From the NCBI GenBank assembly GCA_045533175.1, contig JAZSHJ010000141.1:1-34963 (forward strand): DNA of 34,963 bases, given 5' to 3'. The stretch is from SIG588 sp045533175. Its GTDB lineage: Bacteria > Bacillota > Clostridia > Oscillospirales > Acutalibacteraceae. The notes below the pieces were generated by a model. That model saw nothing but the letters and a program-made list of their open reading frames with translations. It ran no database searches and was not told the DNA's origin. The position numbers and the translations under genes are program-made. Each line of letters starts with the position of its first letter. The first letter of the stretch is position 1. Positions 16,219 through 23,671 of this stretch are shown piece by piece.

Positions 16219-17343
16219 ATGCTGGCGTTTGAAGAATTGGCATTGAAACTGGAAAACCTGTGGCCGGAGATCGATGATCTGCAAAATGCGATCGGTCTGA
16301 AACAGTTGCGCACCGAAGCGGAAGAGTTGGATATGCGTGCGGCGGAGGACGGGTTTTGGGATAATATGGAACGTGCGCAGGAAGTTACCCAGCGCGCGGC
16401 GCGGTTGAAGGGCAAGATCGAAGCGTACGAATCGTTGGTTGCCTCCTATCACGATACCGAAACGCTGATCGAACTGGCGAACGAGGAAGAGGATGAATCC
16501 CTGCTTGAGGAATGCGCCGCCGCGGTGGACGCTATTGCCGCTTCGATGGAACAACAGCGTCTGGCCACCCTGCTCACAGGGGAATACGACAGCCGCAACG
16601 CCATCCTTTCGTTCCACGCGGGAGCGGGCGGCACCGAAGCGCAGGATTGGGCTTCCATGCTGTATCGGATGTACACCCATTGGGCGGAAAGCCACGGGTA
16701 TAACTACAAATTGCTCGACTATATCGACGGTGATCCCGCAGGTATTAAAAGTGCCAGTATTATGATTGAAGGCGAAAACGTCTACGGTTTCCTGAAGGGG
16801 GAAGCGGGCGTGCACCGTTTGGTGCGTGTGTCCCCGTTTGATGCGTCGGGTCGTCGTCACACCTCTTTTGCGGCGGTAGAAGTGATGCCCGAACTGGACG
16901 ATACCATTCAGGTGGATATCCGCCCCGAGGATGTGAAGATGGACGTGTTCCGTTCTTCCGGTGCGGGTGGCCAGCACATCAACAAGACTTCTTCGGCTGT
17001 GCGATTGACACACATTCCCACGGGTATCGTGGTGGCTTGCCAGACCGAGCGCAGCCAGTTCCAGAACCGTGACACGGCCATGAATATGTTGAAGGCCAAA
17101 TTGCTTGAGATCAAAGAACGCGAGCATCTGGATAAGATCGACGATATCAAGGGCGCGCAGGCGCAGATCGAATGGGGCAGTCAGATCCGTTCTTACGTGT
17201 TCATGCCATACACCATGGCGAAGGATCACCGCACGGGATTTGAAATGGGCAACATAAACGCGGTGATGGACGGCGAACTGGACGGGTTCATCAACGCGTA
17301 TTTGAAGGCTTCGGCTAACGGCACACTCGGTTATAAGGAATAA
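16219..17343 (+). CDS. prfB: Peptide chain release factor 2, no programmed frameshift
   Basis: Class I release factor that reads UGA/UAA and triggers peptide release on the ribosome. It has 374 residues. An N-terminal coiled domain (about 1-105) precedes the core. The stop-codon-reading SPF tripeptide is in VRVSPFDASGRR, and the catalytic GGQ loop is in SSGAGGQHINKT, after the position expected for RF2. The open frame runs up to a GTG at 16117, but ATG 16219 with AAAGGAG 7 bases upstream and downstream of the promoter is the start. There is no in-frame UGA or CUUUGAC slippery site near codon 25, where many bacteria autoregulate RF2. The corresponding spot reads IGLKQL in one continuous frame. 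Confidence 0.96.
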   Translation: MLAFEELALKLENLWPEIDDLQNAIGLKQLRTEAEELDMRAAEDGFWDNMERAQEVTQRAARLKGKIEAYESLVASYHDTETLIELANEEEDESLLEECAAAVDAIAASMEQQRLATLLTGEYDSRNAILSFHAGAGGTEAQDWASMLYRMYTHWAESHGYNYKLLDYIDGDPAGIKSASIMIEGENVYGFLKGEAGVHRLVRVSPFDASGRRHTSFAAVEVMPELDDTIQVDIRPEDVKMDVFRSSGAGGQHINKTSSAVRLTHIPTGIVVACQTERSQFQNRDTAMNMLKAKLLEIKEREHLDKIDDIKGAQAQIEWGSQIRSYVFMPYTMAKDHRTGFEMGNINAVMDGELDGFINAYLKASANGTLGYKE

Positions 17344-17387
17344 CAAAAAAGACGCTGTTTCAAGAACTTTTGAAACAGCGTCTTTTG
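17344..17387. terminator. Bidirectional terminator between prfB and the LacI gene
   Basis: Stem of about 17-19 bp from 17345-17363 with 17370-17387, outer arm A-rich on the left and T-rich on the right. It serves prfB (+) and the convergent lacI-type gene (-), whose stop codon starts at 17388. Confidence 0.88.
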
Positions 17388-18326
17388 TTACTTGGTGGAG
17401 TTTCGACGAACAAAACGCGTGTTCACGCGGTAGTGGCGCACGTGAAACCCCAGATGTTGCAAATCGAAAATGGTGTCGCGGATCACTTCGTCAAACAAGG
17501 TGCCGTAATCGAAGGCAATGGAGGAGAGCCCCCCGTGAACCCATTGCGAAGAATAACTGTCGTTGATACCGATAACTTCCACATCTTCGGGAATGCGAAT
17601 ACCCTGTGTTTTCAATCGGTCGATCAGACCATAGGCGATCTCATCGTAAGTGCAGAACACCAATTGCGGCAGGGTGGGCATGGCCAGCAGGCGATCGGCC
17701 GCCTGTTGGCCGGCGATGTCATAGCGATTGCGTCCCGCAATGGTTACGGCATGGGGGAAATATCGCGCGATCTCCTGTTGACGACCGGTGGTGAGCGATT
17801 CGCCCACGATCGCTACCGAGATATCGTCGGGATACATCTCGCGCACGGTGGACAACGCATCGCTGATGGAGGTGTCGATATGGGTGAAACGGCGTGAGGG
17901 GGACAAGGTGATGATCGGCACCGTGTCGGTGGCCAGTTCTTCCTTCACGCGGCTGAATGAGATGATCGCATTGATATGCGGGTTGTTCACACAATCGCGG
18001 GCAACGGCGTTGATCTCTTCCGCATGAAAACCGGTTTCAAAGATCATCACTTGACACCCCGCCGCTTTGGCGGCCGCGGTCACGCGTTGTGTTATATCGT
18101 TATAAAACGGGCTGGCGACTTCGGGAGAAAGAATGGCGAGATACCATCCGTCGGGATGATGGTTGACGAGTGTGATCTGCTTTTTCTTGTGAAAATACCC
18201 CACTTCCTGTGCCGCAAGAAGCACGTGGCGGCGAGTTTCCTCAGCCACATCATAGGAGCCTTTCAGCGCTTTGGAGGCGGTGGAAACCGACACGTTGGCG
18301 CGTTTGGCCACTTCCTTTAAAGTCAT
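17388..18326 (-). CDS. LacI-family transcriptional regulator
   Basis: It has 312 residues. The N-terminal helix-turn-helix and hinge (MTLKEVAKRANVSVSTASKA, about 1-55) are canonical LacI/GalR. The remainder is the periplasmic-binding-protein-like sensor in two lobes (AILSPEVASPFYNDITQRV near residue 65; FCTYDEIAYGLIDRL near 222; VIGINDS near 248). It is slightly shorter than the usual 330-345. The family usually senses sugars or nucleosides. The AAGGAG site and start lie across the end of the MFS gene (stop at 18331, ATG at 18326), so the two are cotranscribed and the repressor probably controls the transporter. The ligand cannot be inferred; no catabolic enzyme is nearby. Confidence 0.94.
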   Translation of the reverse strand: MTLKEVAKRANVSVSTASKALKGSYDVAEETRRHVLLAAQEVGYFHKKKQITLVNHHPDGWYLAILSPEVASPFYNDITQRVTAAAKAAGCQVMIFETGFHAEEINAVARDCVNNPHINAIISFSRVKEELATDTVPIITLSPSRRFTHIDTSISDALSTVREMYPDDISVAIVGESLTTGRQQEIARYFPHAVTIAGRNRYDIAGQQAADRLLAMPTLPQLVFCTYDEIAYGLIDRLKTQGIRIPEDVEVIGINDSYSSQWVHGGLSSIAFDYGTLFDEVIRDTIFDLQHLGFHVRHYRVNTRFVRRNSTK

Positions 18327-18330
18327 ATAC

Positions 18331-19668
18331 TTACTCCTTTGGGGTGGATTTACGCATAATACCGAAATAGAGGAAGGCCGCGACTGCGAGTGTCAGCACC
18401 GCGGTGATGGCCGAAGTGACCTGCTGGGCATACACCGAAAGCCCCAAAAAGCGGTTGCCGTTTGCTTGAATACGGGCGATCAGCGGACTGATGGCGAGGG
18501 TGGCGAAGAAACCGCCTAAACCGTACACCGTGCGCTGAAGCGCCAACGCTTCGCTGCGCAGTTCGTGTGGTGCGTAATCGAACACCAGATTGATCAGCGC
18601 GCTGTTGATGCCGGCATTGGCAATAGCGGAAAGCACACAGTAGATCGTGAAGAAAACCTTGCCGTTGGCGGGTACTGTGAAGGATACCACCGTGAACCCG
18701 CCGGTCATGAGCAACATACACAGGAACATCATATGGGCAAAGGAGTGGCGATCCGCAAACCGTCCCATACGGCGGGAAAACAGCGCGCGCACCACCGAAG
18801 TGACCACGCTTAAGATGGCCACAAACCCGAGCGAAAACCCGAGTTCACCGATTTGATAGGTGGCATAAAACGGGGTGGCGCAATGGGTGGCAATGTTCCA
18901 CAGCACGCCCACCGCCACCGCTTTCAAATACAACGGATTCTTGGTAAGGGCGCGGATCTTCGGCATCACGGCAATCGTTTCCGCCAATTGTTCCTGCGGC
19001 TTTTCTTTCGAGAACAGGAAGGTGAGAGTGTGCCCTACCATCAGCACAAACAGCGTGACGGCACACACGATAAATCCGCCGCGCAGATTGCCCGCCGCTT
19101 CAAAGCGGTCCATCAAATTGCCCATCACGGTGGTGAAGATCATGCCGCCGATCAGCGAGATGATCTCTTTGTTTGCGGTGAATACACCGCGTTTGTTATC
19201 GTCCACCAGCGCCATGTACCAACTGATCTTGGGCGAGTTGAACACTTGGTGGATAATGTTTGCCGCCAACATACAGCCCACAAACAACACGGTTTTTCCG
19301 CCCGACGGCAAGGGAACAAAGGGGGTGATATAAATGAATGCAAACAGCAGTTCATTGATCACCGAAGCCGTTATCACAATGCGTTTGACGCCGTTTTTGC
19401 GGGGAATAAAGAAGGAGAGCAGTTGAAAACTGCACCCAAGTGACACAAAGGCCGAAACAACCCCCGTGAGGCTGTCCGAAATGCCCAGATGGGTGGATAC
19501 TTTGGCCAGGAAGGCGCCTGTTACGAGCAGCGACACGAAATATTCCAACGCCGCTTCGATGATATACAGACCGCGGCTGGTTTTGTAGGGATCACGCGTG
19601 CAGGCAGGAACCACCTTGTGCCGACGGCGATACTGCATATAGTGCGCGTAGGCTTTGATGCGATGCAT
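18331..19668 (-). CDS. MFS transporter
   Basis: It has 445 residues with about 12 hydrophobic segments in two six-helix halves separated near residues 210-235 by a charged loop (FSKEKPQEQLAETIAVMPKI). The second half carries SRRMGRFADRHSF, equivalent to the conserved MFS loop 2-3 / 8-9 motif. It lacks motifs that would name a substrate. The frame extends 30 codons upstream of ATG 19668, but those codons cover the promoter, and AAGGA precedes 19668 by about 10 bases. The N-terminal 35 residues are strongly basic (MQYRRRHK). A LacI regulator follows 4 bases downstream, suggesting sugar or nucleoside uptake or export. Confidence 0.9.
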   Translation of the reverse strand: MHRIKAYAHYMQYRRRHKVVPACTRDPYKTSRGLYIIEAALEYFVSLLVTGAFLAKVSTHLGISDSLTGVVSAFVSLGCSFQLLSFFIPRKNGVKRIVITASVINELLFAFIYITPFVPLPSGGKTVLFVGCMLAANIIHQVFNSPKISWYMALVDDNKRGVFTANKEIISLIGGMIFTTVMGNLMDRFEAAGNLRGGFIVCAVTLFVLMVGHTLTFLFSKEKPQEQLAETIAVMPKIRALTKNPLYLKAVAVGVLWNIATHCATPFYATYQIGELGFSLGFVAILSVVTSVVRALFSRRMGRFADRHSFAHMMFLCMLLMTGGFTVVSFTVPANGKVFFTIYCVLSAIANAGINSALINLVFDYAPHELRSEALALQRTVYGLGGFFATLAISPLIARIQANGNRFLGLSVYAQQVTSAITAVLTLAVAAFLYFGIMRKSTPKE

Positions 19669-19694
19669 GAACAACACATCCTTTCCAAGGACAA

Positions 19695-19723
19695 AGTATA
19701 GCACAAAGCATTTTGCGATGCAA
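19695..19723 (-). promoter_or_regulatory. Promoter of the MFS-lacI operon
   Basis: On the - strand TTGCAT (19723-19718) and TATACT (19700-19695) with a 17-base spacer. A 15-base palindrome, TCGAAATATTTTCGA at 19734-19748, lies just upstream of the -35. Confidence 0.75.
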
Positions 19724-19733
19724 CGACAAAATA

Positions 19734-19748
19734 TCGAAATATTTTCGA
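19734..19748. promoter_or_regulatory. 15-base palindrome upstream of the MFS-lacI promoter
   Basis: TCGAAA-TAT-TTTCGA is a perfect 6-bp inverted repeat about a 3-base centre, 10 bases upstream of the -35 box. It may be a regulator site. It lacks the central CG of most LacI operators, so assignment to the neighbouring LacI protein is uncertain. Confidence 0.45.
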
Positions 19749-19754
19749 AATGAA

Positions 19755-19783
19755 ACACCGCTGTGCATAGTGCACAGCGGTGT
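19755..19783 (-). terminator. Terminator of the cotH-VTC-DUF4956 operon
   Basis: Perfect 13-bp stem 19755-19767 with 19771-19783 and a 3-base loop, just past the DUF4956 stop. On the - strand it is followed by a T-rich but interrupted tract (TTCATTTCG), so efficiency may be partial. Confidence 0.75.
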
Positions 19784-19794
19784 GGTTCGTTTTG

Positions 19795-20577
19795 TTACAT
19801 CGGATCGTAGGCCGAATCGGGAAGCTTGTTGAGCAACACCGTGAGGTTACCGTTGCGGGTGCGGATGGCATCGATCATCGCCTTTTCGTCCGCGCCCTGC
19901 TTTAGGGTGATGTCGTACATCAATTCAAAGAATGAACCGAGTTCAATGGTCTTGACACGTGCCAAGGTGGCACGGCGGGTGTAGGTCTTCAAAACGTCAT
20001 CAAAGGTCTTGTCCCAACACATGTTTTCGGGCACGGTAATCTTCAACTTGCAACGCGAACGGGTGGTGCGACGAGTCAGGCCGACAAGATAGGTGACGGC
20101 CATAAATGCCACGTACACACCGGTGGCCGCCGCGGCATACGCAAGCAGTTTGAAACCGCCGGCCAAGCCGATCGCCATGGTGAACACCACCGAAGCCAGA
20201 TCCTTCGGATCGGCGGCGATGCTGCGAAAACGCACCAACGTGAAGATACCCGCCATTGTGAACACGCCGATGAAACCGTCCATCATCGTCAAGAACACGA
20301 GCATCGAAATGATACCCGGCATCAGGGCAATGGTGAGCAGGAAGTTCCAGGAAAGAGGCTCGTCCCGTTTGGTGAGAGCGTAGGATGCCGCCGCGATCGC
20401 GCCGAAGAGGCAACAGAACACCGACACCACGATAAAGGTGATCAACGGATAGGCCGCCACGGTGCTGGTTTGTCCGGTTACCAACTGCTGTGCCAGCAGA
20501 TCGGCACCGGTGGTGGGGGCTTTCGCAAACAATTCGGCAATCAGATCAAACAAAGTGGACAGGGTAAATGGTTCCAT
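19795..20577 (-). CDS. DUF4956 membrane protein
   Basis: It has 260 residues. Four to five membrane segments lie in the first 165 (YPLITFIVVSVFCCLFGAIA, LLTIALMPGIISMLVFLTMM, VVFTMAIGLAGGFKLLAYAA). The loop VRFRSIAADPKDLASVV between helices is the diagnostic DUF4956 block. A soluble C-terminal domain of about 95 residues (KLKITVPENMCWDKTFDDV and onward) probably faces the cytoplasm. The family is known mainly by its neighbourhood with VTC polyphosphate-polymerase domains and CotH kinases, exactly as here, and its biochemical role is not established. GGAGG lies before ATG 20577. It is the last gene of a three-gene operon, 18 bases after the VTC gene. Confidence 0.9.
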   Translation of the reverse strand: MEPFTLSTLFDLIAELFAKAPTTGADLLAQQLVTGQTSTVAAYPLITFIVVSVFCCLFGAIAAASYALTKRDEPLSWNFLLTIALMPGIISMLVFLTMMDGFIGVFTMAGIFTLVRFRSIAADPKDLASVVFTMAIGLAGGFKLLAYAAAATGVYVAFMAVTYLVGLTRRTTRSRCKLKITVPENMCWDKTFDDVLKTYTRRATLARVKTIELGSFFELMYDITLKQGADEKAMIDAIRTRNGNLTVLLNKLPDSAYDPM

Positions 20578-20595
20578 GGGAATATCCTCCTCACG

Positions 20596-21330
20596 TTATT
20601 TCGGGATGTATAAGCCATGCGCATAGTTGTTGTGCAGAAACTGACGGTATTCGTTACCGTATTTGGAATAGCTGATGCGGGACAGTTGCAGTTTGGAAAA
20701 GGTGTCGGCCAACCACAGGGGGTAGGCGGTGCTCACCTTGACTTCCATGATGTATTTCTCCCGCGGGAGAATATACGCACCGTAGGTTTCGTGTTCAAAA
20801 TCCAGTTCGGTGCGGCGGGCGCGCAGGTTGTAATCAAAGGTGATGCGCAGATCGTCGTCTTGCGGCAGGAAGAACGCCTGACGGTCGTAAAACAGGGCGA
20901 CCTTCGGCACGGGATCTTTTTGATCGAGTATGTATTTGATTTCCCCGTTGATCTGACGGTTCTTTTCGGACGTGTCGGGGGATTCGTGCGTTTCAATGAA
21001 GGTCATCGCAGAATCAAAATCCGTTTTGACACGCCGCTTGTTTACCCGTCGATTAATCTTCTTTTTAATCTCAAAAAACAAAGCGGAATGGTTGCCGACT
21101 TCACCGTAACAGCGCAGACGCAGTTTTTCTTTGTAGCGCGGTTTTTGCAAGGAATCGCGGATGAACCAGTCGTCTGCGGTGTCCAGATACAGATTGTTGA
21201 CAAGATAGAATCCGTCGCCCGTACTGTATTTGTCCGGCACCATGTATTCATATAACTGCTCCCGCACGCGGCGGTAGGTATCTTCATCGAGCAGGTACTT
21301 CTTTTCAAATCGGTTGAAAACCTGGCCCAT
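20596..21330 (-). CDS. VTC-domain protein, probable polyphosphate polymerase
   Basis: It has 244 residues, a single triphosphate-tunnel (VTC/CYTH-like) domain. Basic and acidic tunnel motifs are visible along the chain: FNRFEKKYLLDED at the start, NNLYLDTADD near residue 45, KLRLRCYG near 69, FFEIKKKINRR near 85, and EVKVSTAYPLWLA near 197. Yeast Vtc4 uses this fold to make polyphosphate from ATP while threading it across a membrane. Bacterial stand-alone copies next to DUF4956 are thought to do something similar, but the product is unproven. There is no membrane segment of its own, so the DUF4956 partner may supply the pore or anchor. It starts 14 bases after the cotH-like gene stop. Confidence 0.9.
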   Translation of the reverse strand: MGQVFNRFEKKYLLDEDTYRRVREQLYEYMVPDKYSTGDGFYLVNNLYLDTADDWFIRDSLQKPRYKEKLRLRCYGEVGNHSALFFEIKKKINRRVNKRRVKTDFDSAMTFIETHESPDTSEKNRQINGEIKYILDQKDPVPKVALFYDRQAFFLPQDDDLRITFDYNLRARRTELDFEHETYGAYILPREKYIMEVKVSTAYPLWLADTFSKLQLSRISYSKYGNEYRQFLHNNYAHGLYIPK

Positions 21331-21344
21331 GGCGTGTTCCTTTC

Positions 21345-23390
21345 TTACAAATCGGAGTAGAAACGATCAAGCGCGGTGTAACGGTCGGCAAGGAACTTCT
21401 TTAAATAGTCCACCTGCTTTTGATAGGTATCCGCCGCCGCCACCGCCGCAGGTTGCCCCGCAAGTGCCGTGCCCAGAATGTCCCAACGGGCAAAGTTCAG
21501 CACCGCCGCATCCGAGAGTGCGGAAGCCTTTTGGTCGATAAAGGCATTCACGTTGCTGATGGCGGATTTCATCGTGTTCCAACGGGTTTTCAGCAAACTT
21601 TTGGCTTCGGGGAATCGGAACAGATAACAGAACCAACCGCTTTGGTTATCATACAGCGGATGTCCGCTTGCCGAAACGGTTTCGTTGTGATTCCCCGCAC
21701 AGTTGTCCAAATCCCACAGCGGGCCGAGTTTCAACTTGCCGCCCACGTCGATGTACATATACACGCTGCTTTCCATTGCGGTATCGGTATTGTTGAGATA
21801 TTCCATGATGAGATACCAATCCACAAAGGATTGCACATCCACCCATTTGGTCACGGTGGCCCAATCGCCGTCCTTCAACGCGGTGGCGACCGTGTTTACA
21901 AGCAGGGAAATGTAGGTCACGTGTGCGGTGGTGAGGTTTTTCGCGTTGGTGGTGCGAATGGTCAGCCAATGGCCGCCCAATACATCGGTGTAGAAGAACA
22001 CTTCGTTGTTCACGGTATCGTAGAATCCGTAGGGAACACCCGTGTTCGGATCGGCCGCTAAGGTAACCCACGCATTACGTTCCGCTTCGGTGGCGTTGTT
22101 GAAGAGGTGGTTGTCAAATTCCAACAGATATCCCATCGTGTTGGGCAATCCGCCGATCACGTAATCGGTGATATCCACACGCGACGGTTCTGCTTCGATC
22201 TTTTCCACCAGCATATACACGCCGTGATATACGCCGTTCAGCCACAGGTCCACGTAGACGGAACCCATAGTGAACTCCAATCCCATGGCACGGCTGAAAT
22301 ATTCCCCCACTTGATATCGCATCAGCGAACGGTCGGCGTGTGCCGCAAGCAATACATAGTTCTTGCTTTCCCGCAGACCGAGCAGAGCGTATTTGGTTTC
22401 AAAGCGCAGGGTATAGCACTTTTTGTCGTATGTCCATGAGGTGTTGCCGCGCCCTTTCACGGAGCAATCCGCCCCGCTGACAGAGGAGGTTTCATCCCCT
22501 GCCGAGAAGGAAGCCGCTTTGTAATCCACCTTGCTATCCACCGCGAGGTATCCGGAAGTGGAGATCGAGAAGGAAGCAAGCCCCGTTTTGATTTTTTCAA
22601 TATGTACCGTCACCGTGCGCTGTGTTCCGTCGGTGGCGATCAACGTCAGGACAACGTCGTGTCGAAGATCCATCGCGGTGGTGCGGGAGGTAAGTACCGC
22701 CCCGTTATACATCACGCTGCCGTCAAAAAGGAAGTTGGGTTTCAGCGCCGAAAGATCGGCGTTGGCGGGCAACAGCGCCGTGATGTATGTGTCGGTCACG
22801 TGGCAAGCCACGTTGAAGGGGAGGGACGGGTTATCCGATGTGGTGAACAAAAACCGCCCGATGCGTGTTGCGGAAGCTCCCGGTGCAGGTGCTTGCTTTA
22901 AAGTGGCAAACGAACTTCCCGCCTCGGGTGAACCGGGGGTGATATTGCTTGGGATAACGGGCAGCAGATCGCCGCCGCTGTTTGAAGTCGTGGTGGTCGT
23001 TACGGTATTGCTGTCACCTTCTGTGGTCGTGCTGGGGGTGAGGGTGGTGGTTGTAGTGGTTACGGCAACGGTGGTGTCGACCTTTGTTGTGGTTGTGGTG
23101 GCATCCGTTGTGTTATTGCCCGACACAGGGGGGGCGGTGGTGGTGTCGTTCGACCACGAAGAATCGGTGGTGGTGTCGTTATCGGAGAGGGTGGTGGTCA
23201 CACCGTTGTCGGCCGTTGTGGTTTCGCCGTGCGAAGTCGATGTCGTCGTCCCCCCCGAAAGGGTGGCGGATGGCGAAGTTGTGGTGGCGACGGCGCCTTG
23301 AGGCAGAGGGGCTGAAACGGGAGTGCAACCGCCCAAAACAGCCACGAAACAAGCAACGGCGCAAAGCAACGCCAGGCAACGCGTGAACAT
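21345..23390 (-). CDS. CotH-like kinase lipoprotein
   Basis: It has 681 residues. A signal peptide with lipobox VLGGC puts Cys22 at the mature N-terminus, so the protein sits on the outer face of the membrane. Residues about 24-150 are a Thr/Ser-rich low-complexity linker. A small beta domain (about 165-265; SDNPSLPFNVACHVTD, DGTQRTVTVHIEKI) follows. The CotH kinase domain fills the rest: GRGNTSWTYDKKCYTLRF, NYVLLAAHADRSLMRYQVGE, VYHGVYMLVEKIE, and the catalytic/metal Asp motif GPLWDLDNCAGNH near residue 575. Bacillus subtilis CotH phosphorylates spore-coat proteins; extracellular lipoprotein versions have unknown targets. AAGGAGG lies 6 bases before ATG 23390. The longer frame to 23447 is rejected because it crosses the promoter. 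Confidence 0.9.
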   Translation of the reverse strand: MFTRCLALLCAVACFVAVLGGCTPVSAPLPQGAVATTTSPSATLSGGTTTSTSHGETTTADNGVTTTLSDNDTTTDSSWSNDTTTAPPVSGNNTTDATTTTTKVDTTVAVTTTTTTLTPSTTTEGDSNTVTTTTTSNSGGDLLPVIPSNITPGSPEAGSSFATLKQAPAPGASATRIGRFLFTTSDNPSLPFNVACHVTDTYITALLPANADLSALKPNFLFDGSVMYNGAVLTSRTTAMDLRHDVVLTLIATDGTQRTVTVHIEKIKTGLASFSISTSGYLAVDSKVDYKAASFSAGDETSSVSGADCSVKGRGNTSWTYDKKCYTLRFETKYALLGLRESKNYVLLAAHADRSLMRYQVGEYFSRAMGLEFTMGSVYVDLWLNGVYHGVYMLVEKIEAEPSRVDITDYVIGGLPNTMGYLLEFDNHLFNNATEAERNAWVTLAADPNTGVPYGFYDTVNNEVFFYTDVLGGHWLTIRTTNAKNLTTAHVTYISLLVNTVATALKDGDWATVTKWVDVQSFVDWYLIMEYLNNTDTAMESSVYMYIDVGGKLKLGPLWDLDNCAGNHNETVSASGHPLYDNQSGWFCYLFRFPEAKSLLKTRWNTMKSAISNVNAFIDQKASALSDAAVLNFARWDILGTALAGQPAAVAAADTYQKQVDYLKKFLADRYTALDRFYSDL
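22975..23325 (-). repeat. Low-complexity Thr-rich coding stretch
   Basis: Imprecise ACC/ACA/GTG-type codon repeats encode the Thr/Ser linker of the CotH-like lipoprotein. It is a spacer that could lift the kinase through the cell wall. A similar stretch codes for the linker of the second VanY-type protein at about 34770-34935. Confidence 0.7.
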
Positions 23391-23433
23391 AACAAGCCTC
23401 CTTATAACTCCAATATGCATACTACTATTACAC

Positions 23434-23463
23434 ATATTATCATACACACGCGTGTATTGTCAA
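23434..23463 (-). promoter_or_regulatory. Promoter of the cotH-VTC-DUF4956 operon with palindromic spacer
   Basis: On the - strand TTGACA (23463-23458) and TAATAT (23439-23434) with an 18-base spacer; GATAAT at 16 is an alternative. The spacer is nearly filled by an inverted repeat, ATACAC-ACGC-GTGTAT (23442-23457), well placed for a repressor that blocks polymerase. Confidence 0.7.
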
Positions 23464-23568
23464 TAGGCGGCAAGTGTTCGTCATGGCGAACAAATAAAGC
23501 GAGAGTAGTATACCCCCGGTTTGTGTGTTACAGCGGGTTTACAAAAAATCTATGCGATTTCTTCCGTG

Positions 23569-23603
23569 ATTTTGACGAAAAATTGCCCTTTTTTTCGTCA
23601 AAA
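23569..23603. promoter_or_regulatory. 14-bp perfect inverted repeat in the divergent promoter region
   Basis: TTTTGACGAAAAAA at 23569-23582 and its exact complement at 23590-23603 with a 7-base centre. It lies 7 bases upstream of the -35 of the dockerin-protein gene. No gene ends here that would need a terminator, so an operator or cruciform is more likely. Confidence 0.6.
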
Positions 23604-23609
23604 CGCTCC

Positions 23610-23638
23610 GTGACAAACGAGGTCGGTGGGTGTATAAT
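23610..23638 (+). promoter_or_regulatory. Promoter of the dockerin-bearing surface protein gene
   Basis: GTGACA at 23610-23615 and a consensus TATAAT at 23633-23638 with a 17-base spacer. AAGGAG follows at 23656-23661. Confidence 0.75.
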
Positions 23639-23671
23639 TATGTTAAACCGAAAACAAGGAGATGTATGCAC

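Noticed and set aside
15820..17346. A 508-codon open frame on the - strand across the kinase gene and prfB
   Set aside because: It crosses two terminators and two well-supported + strand genes and has no recognisable motif.
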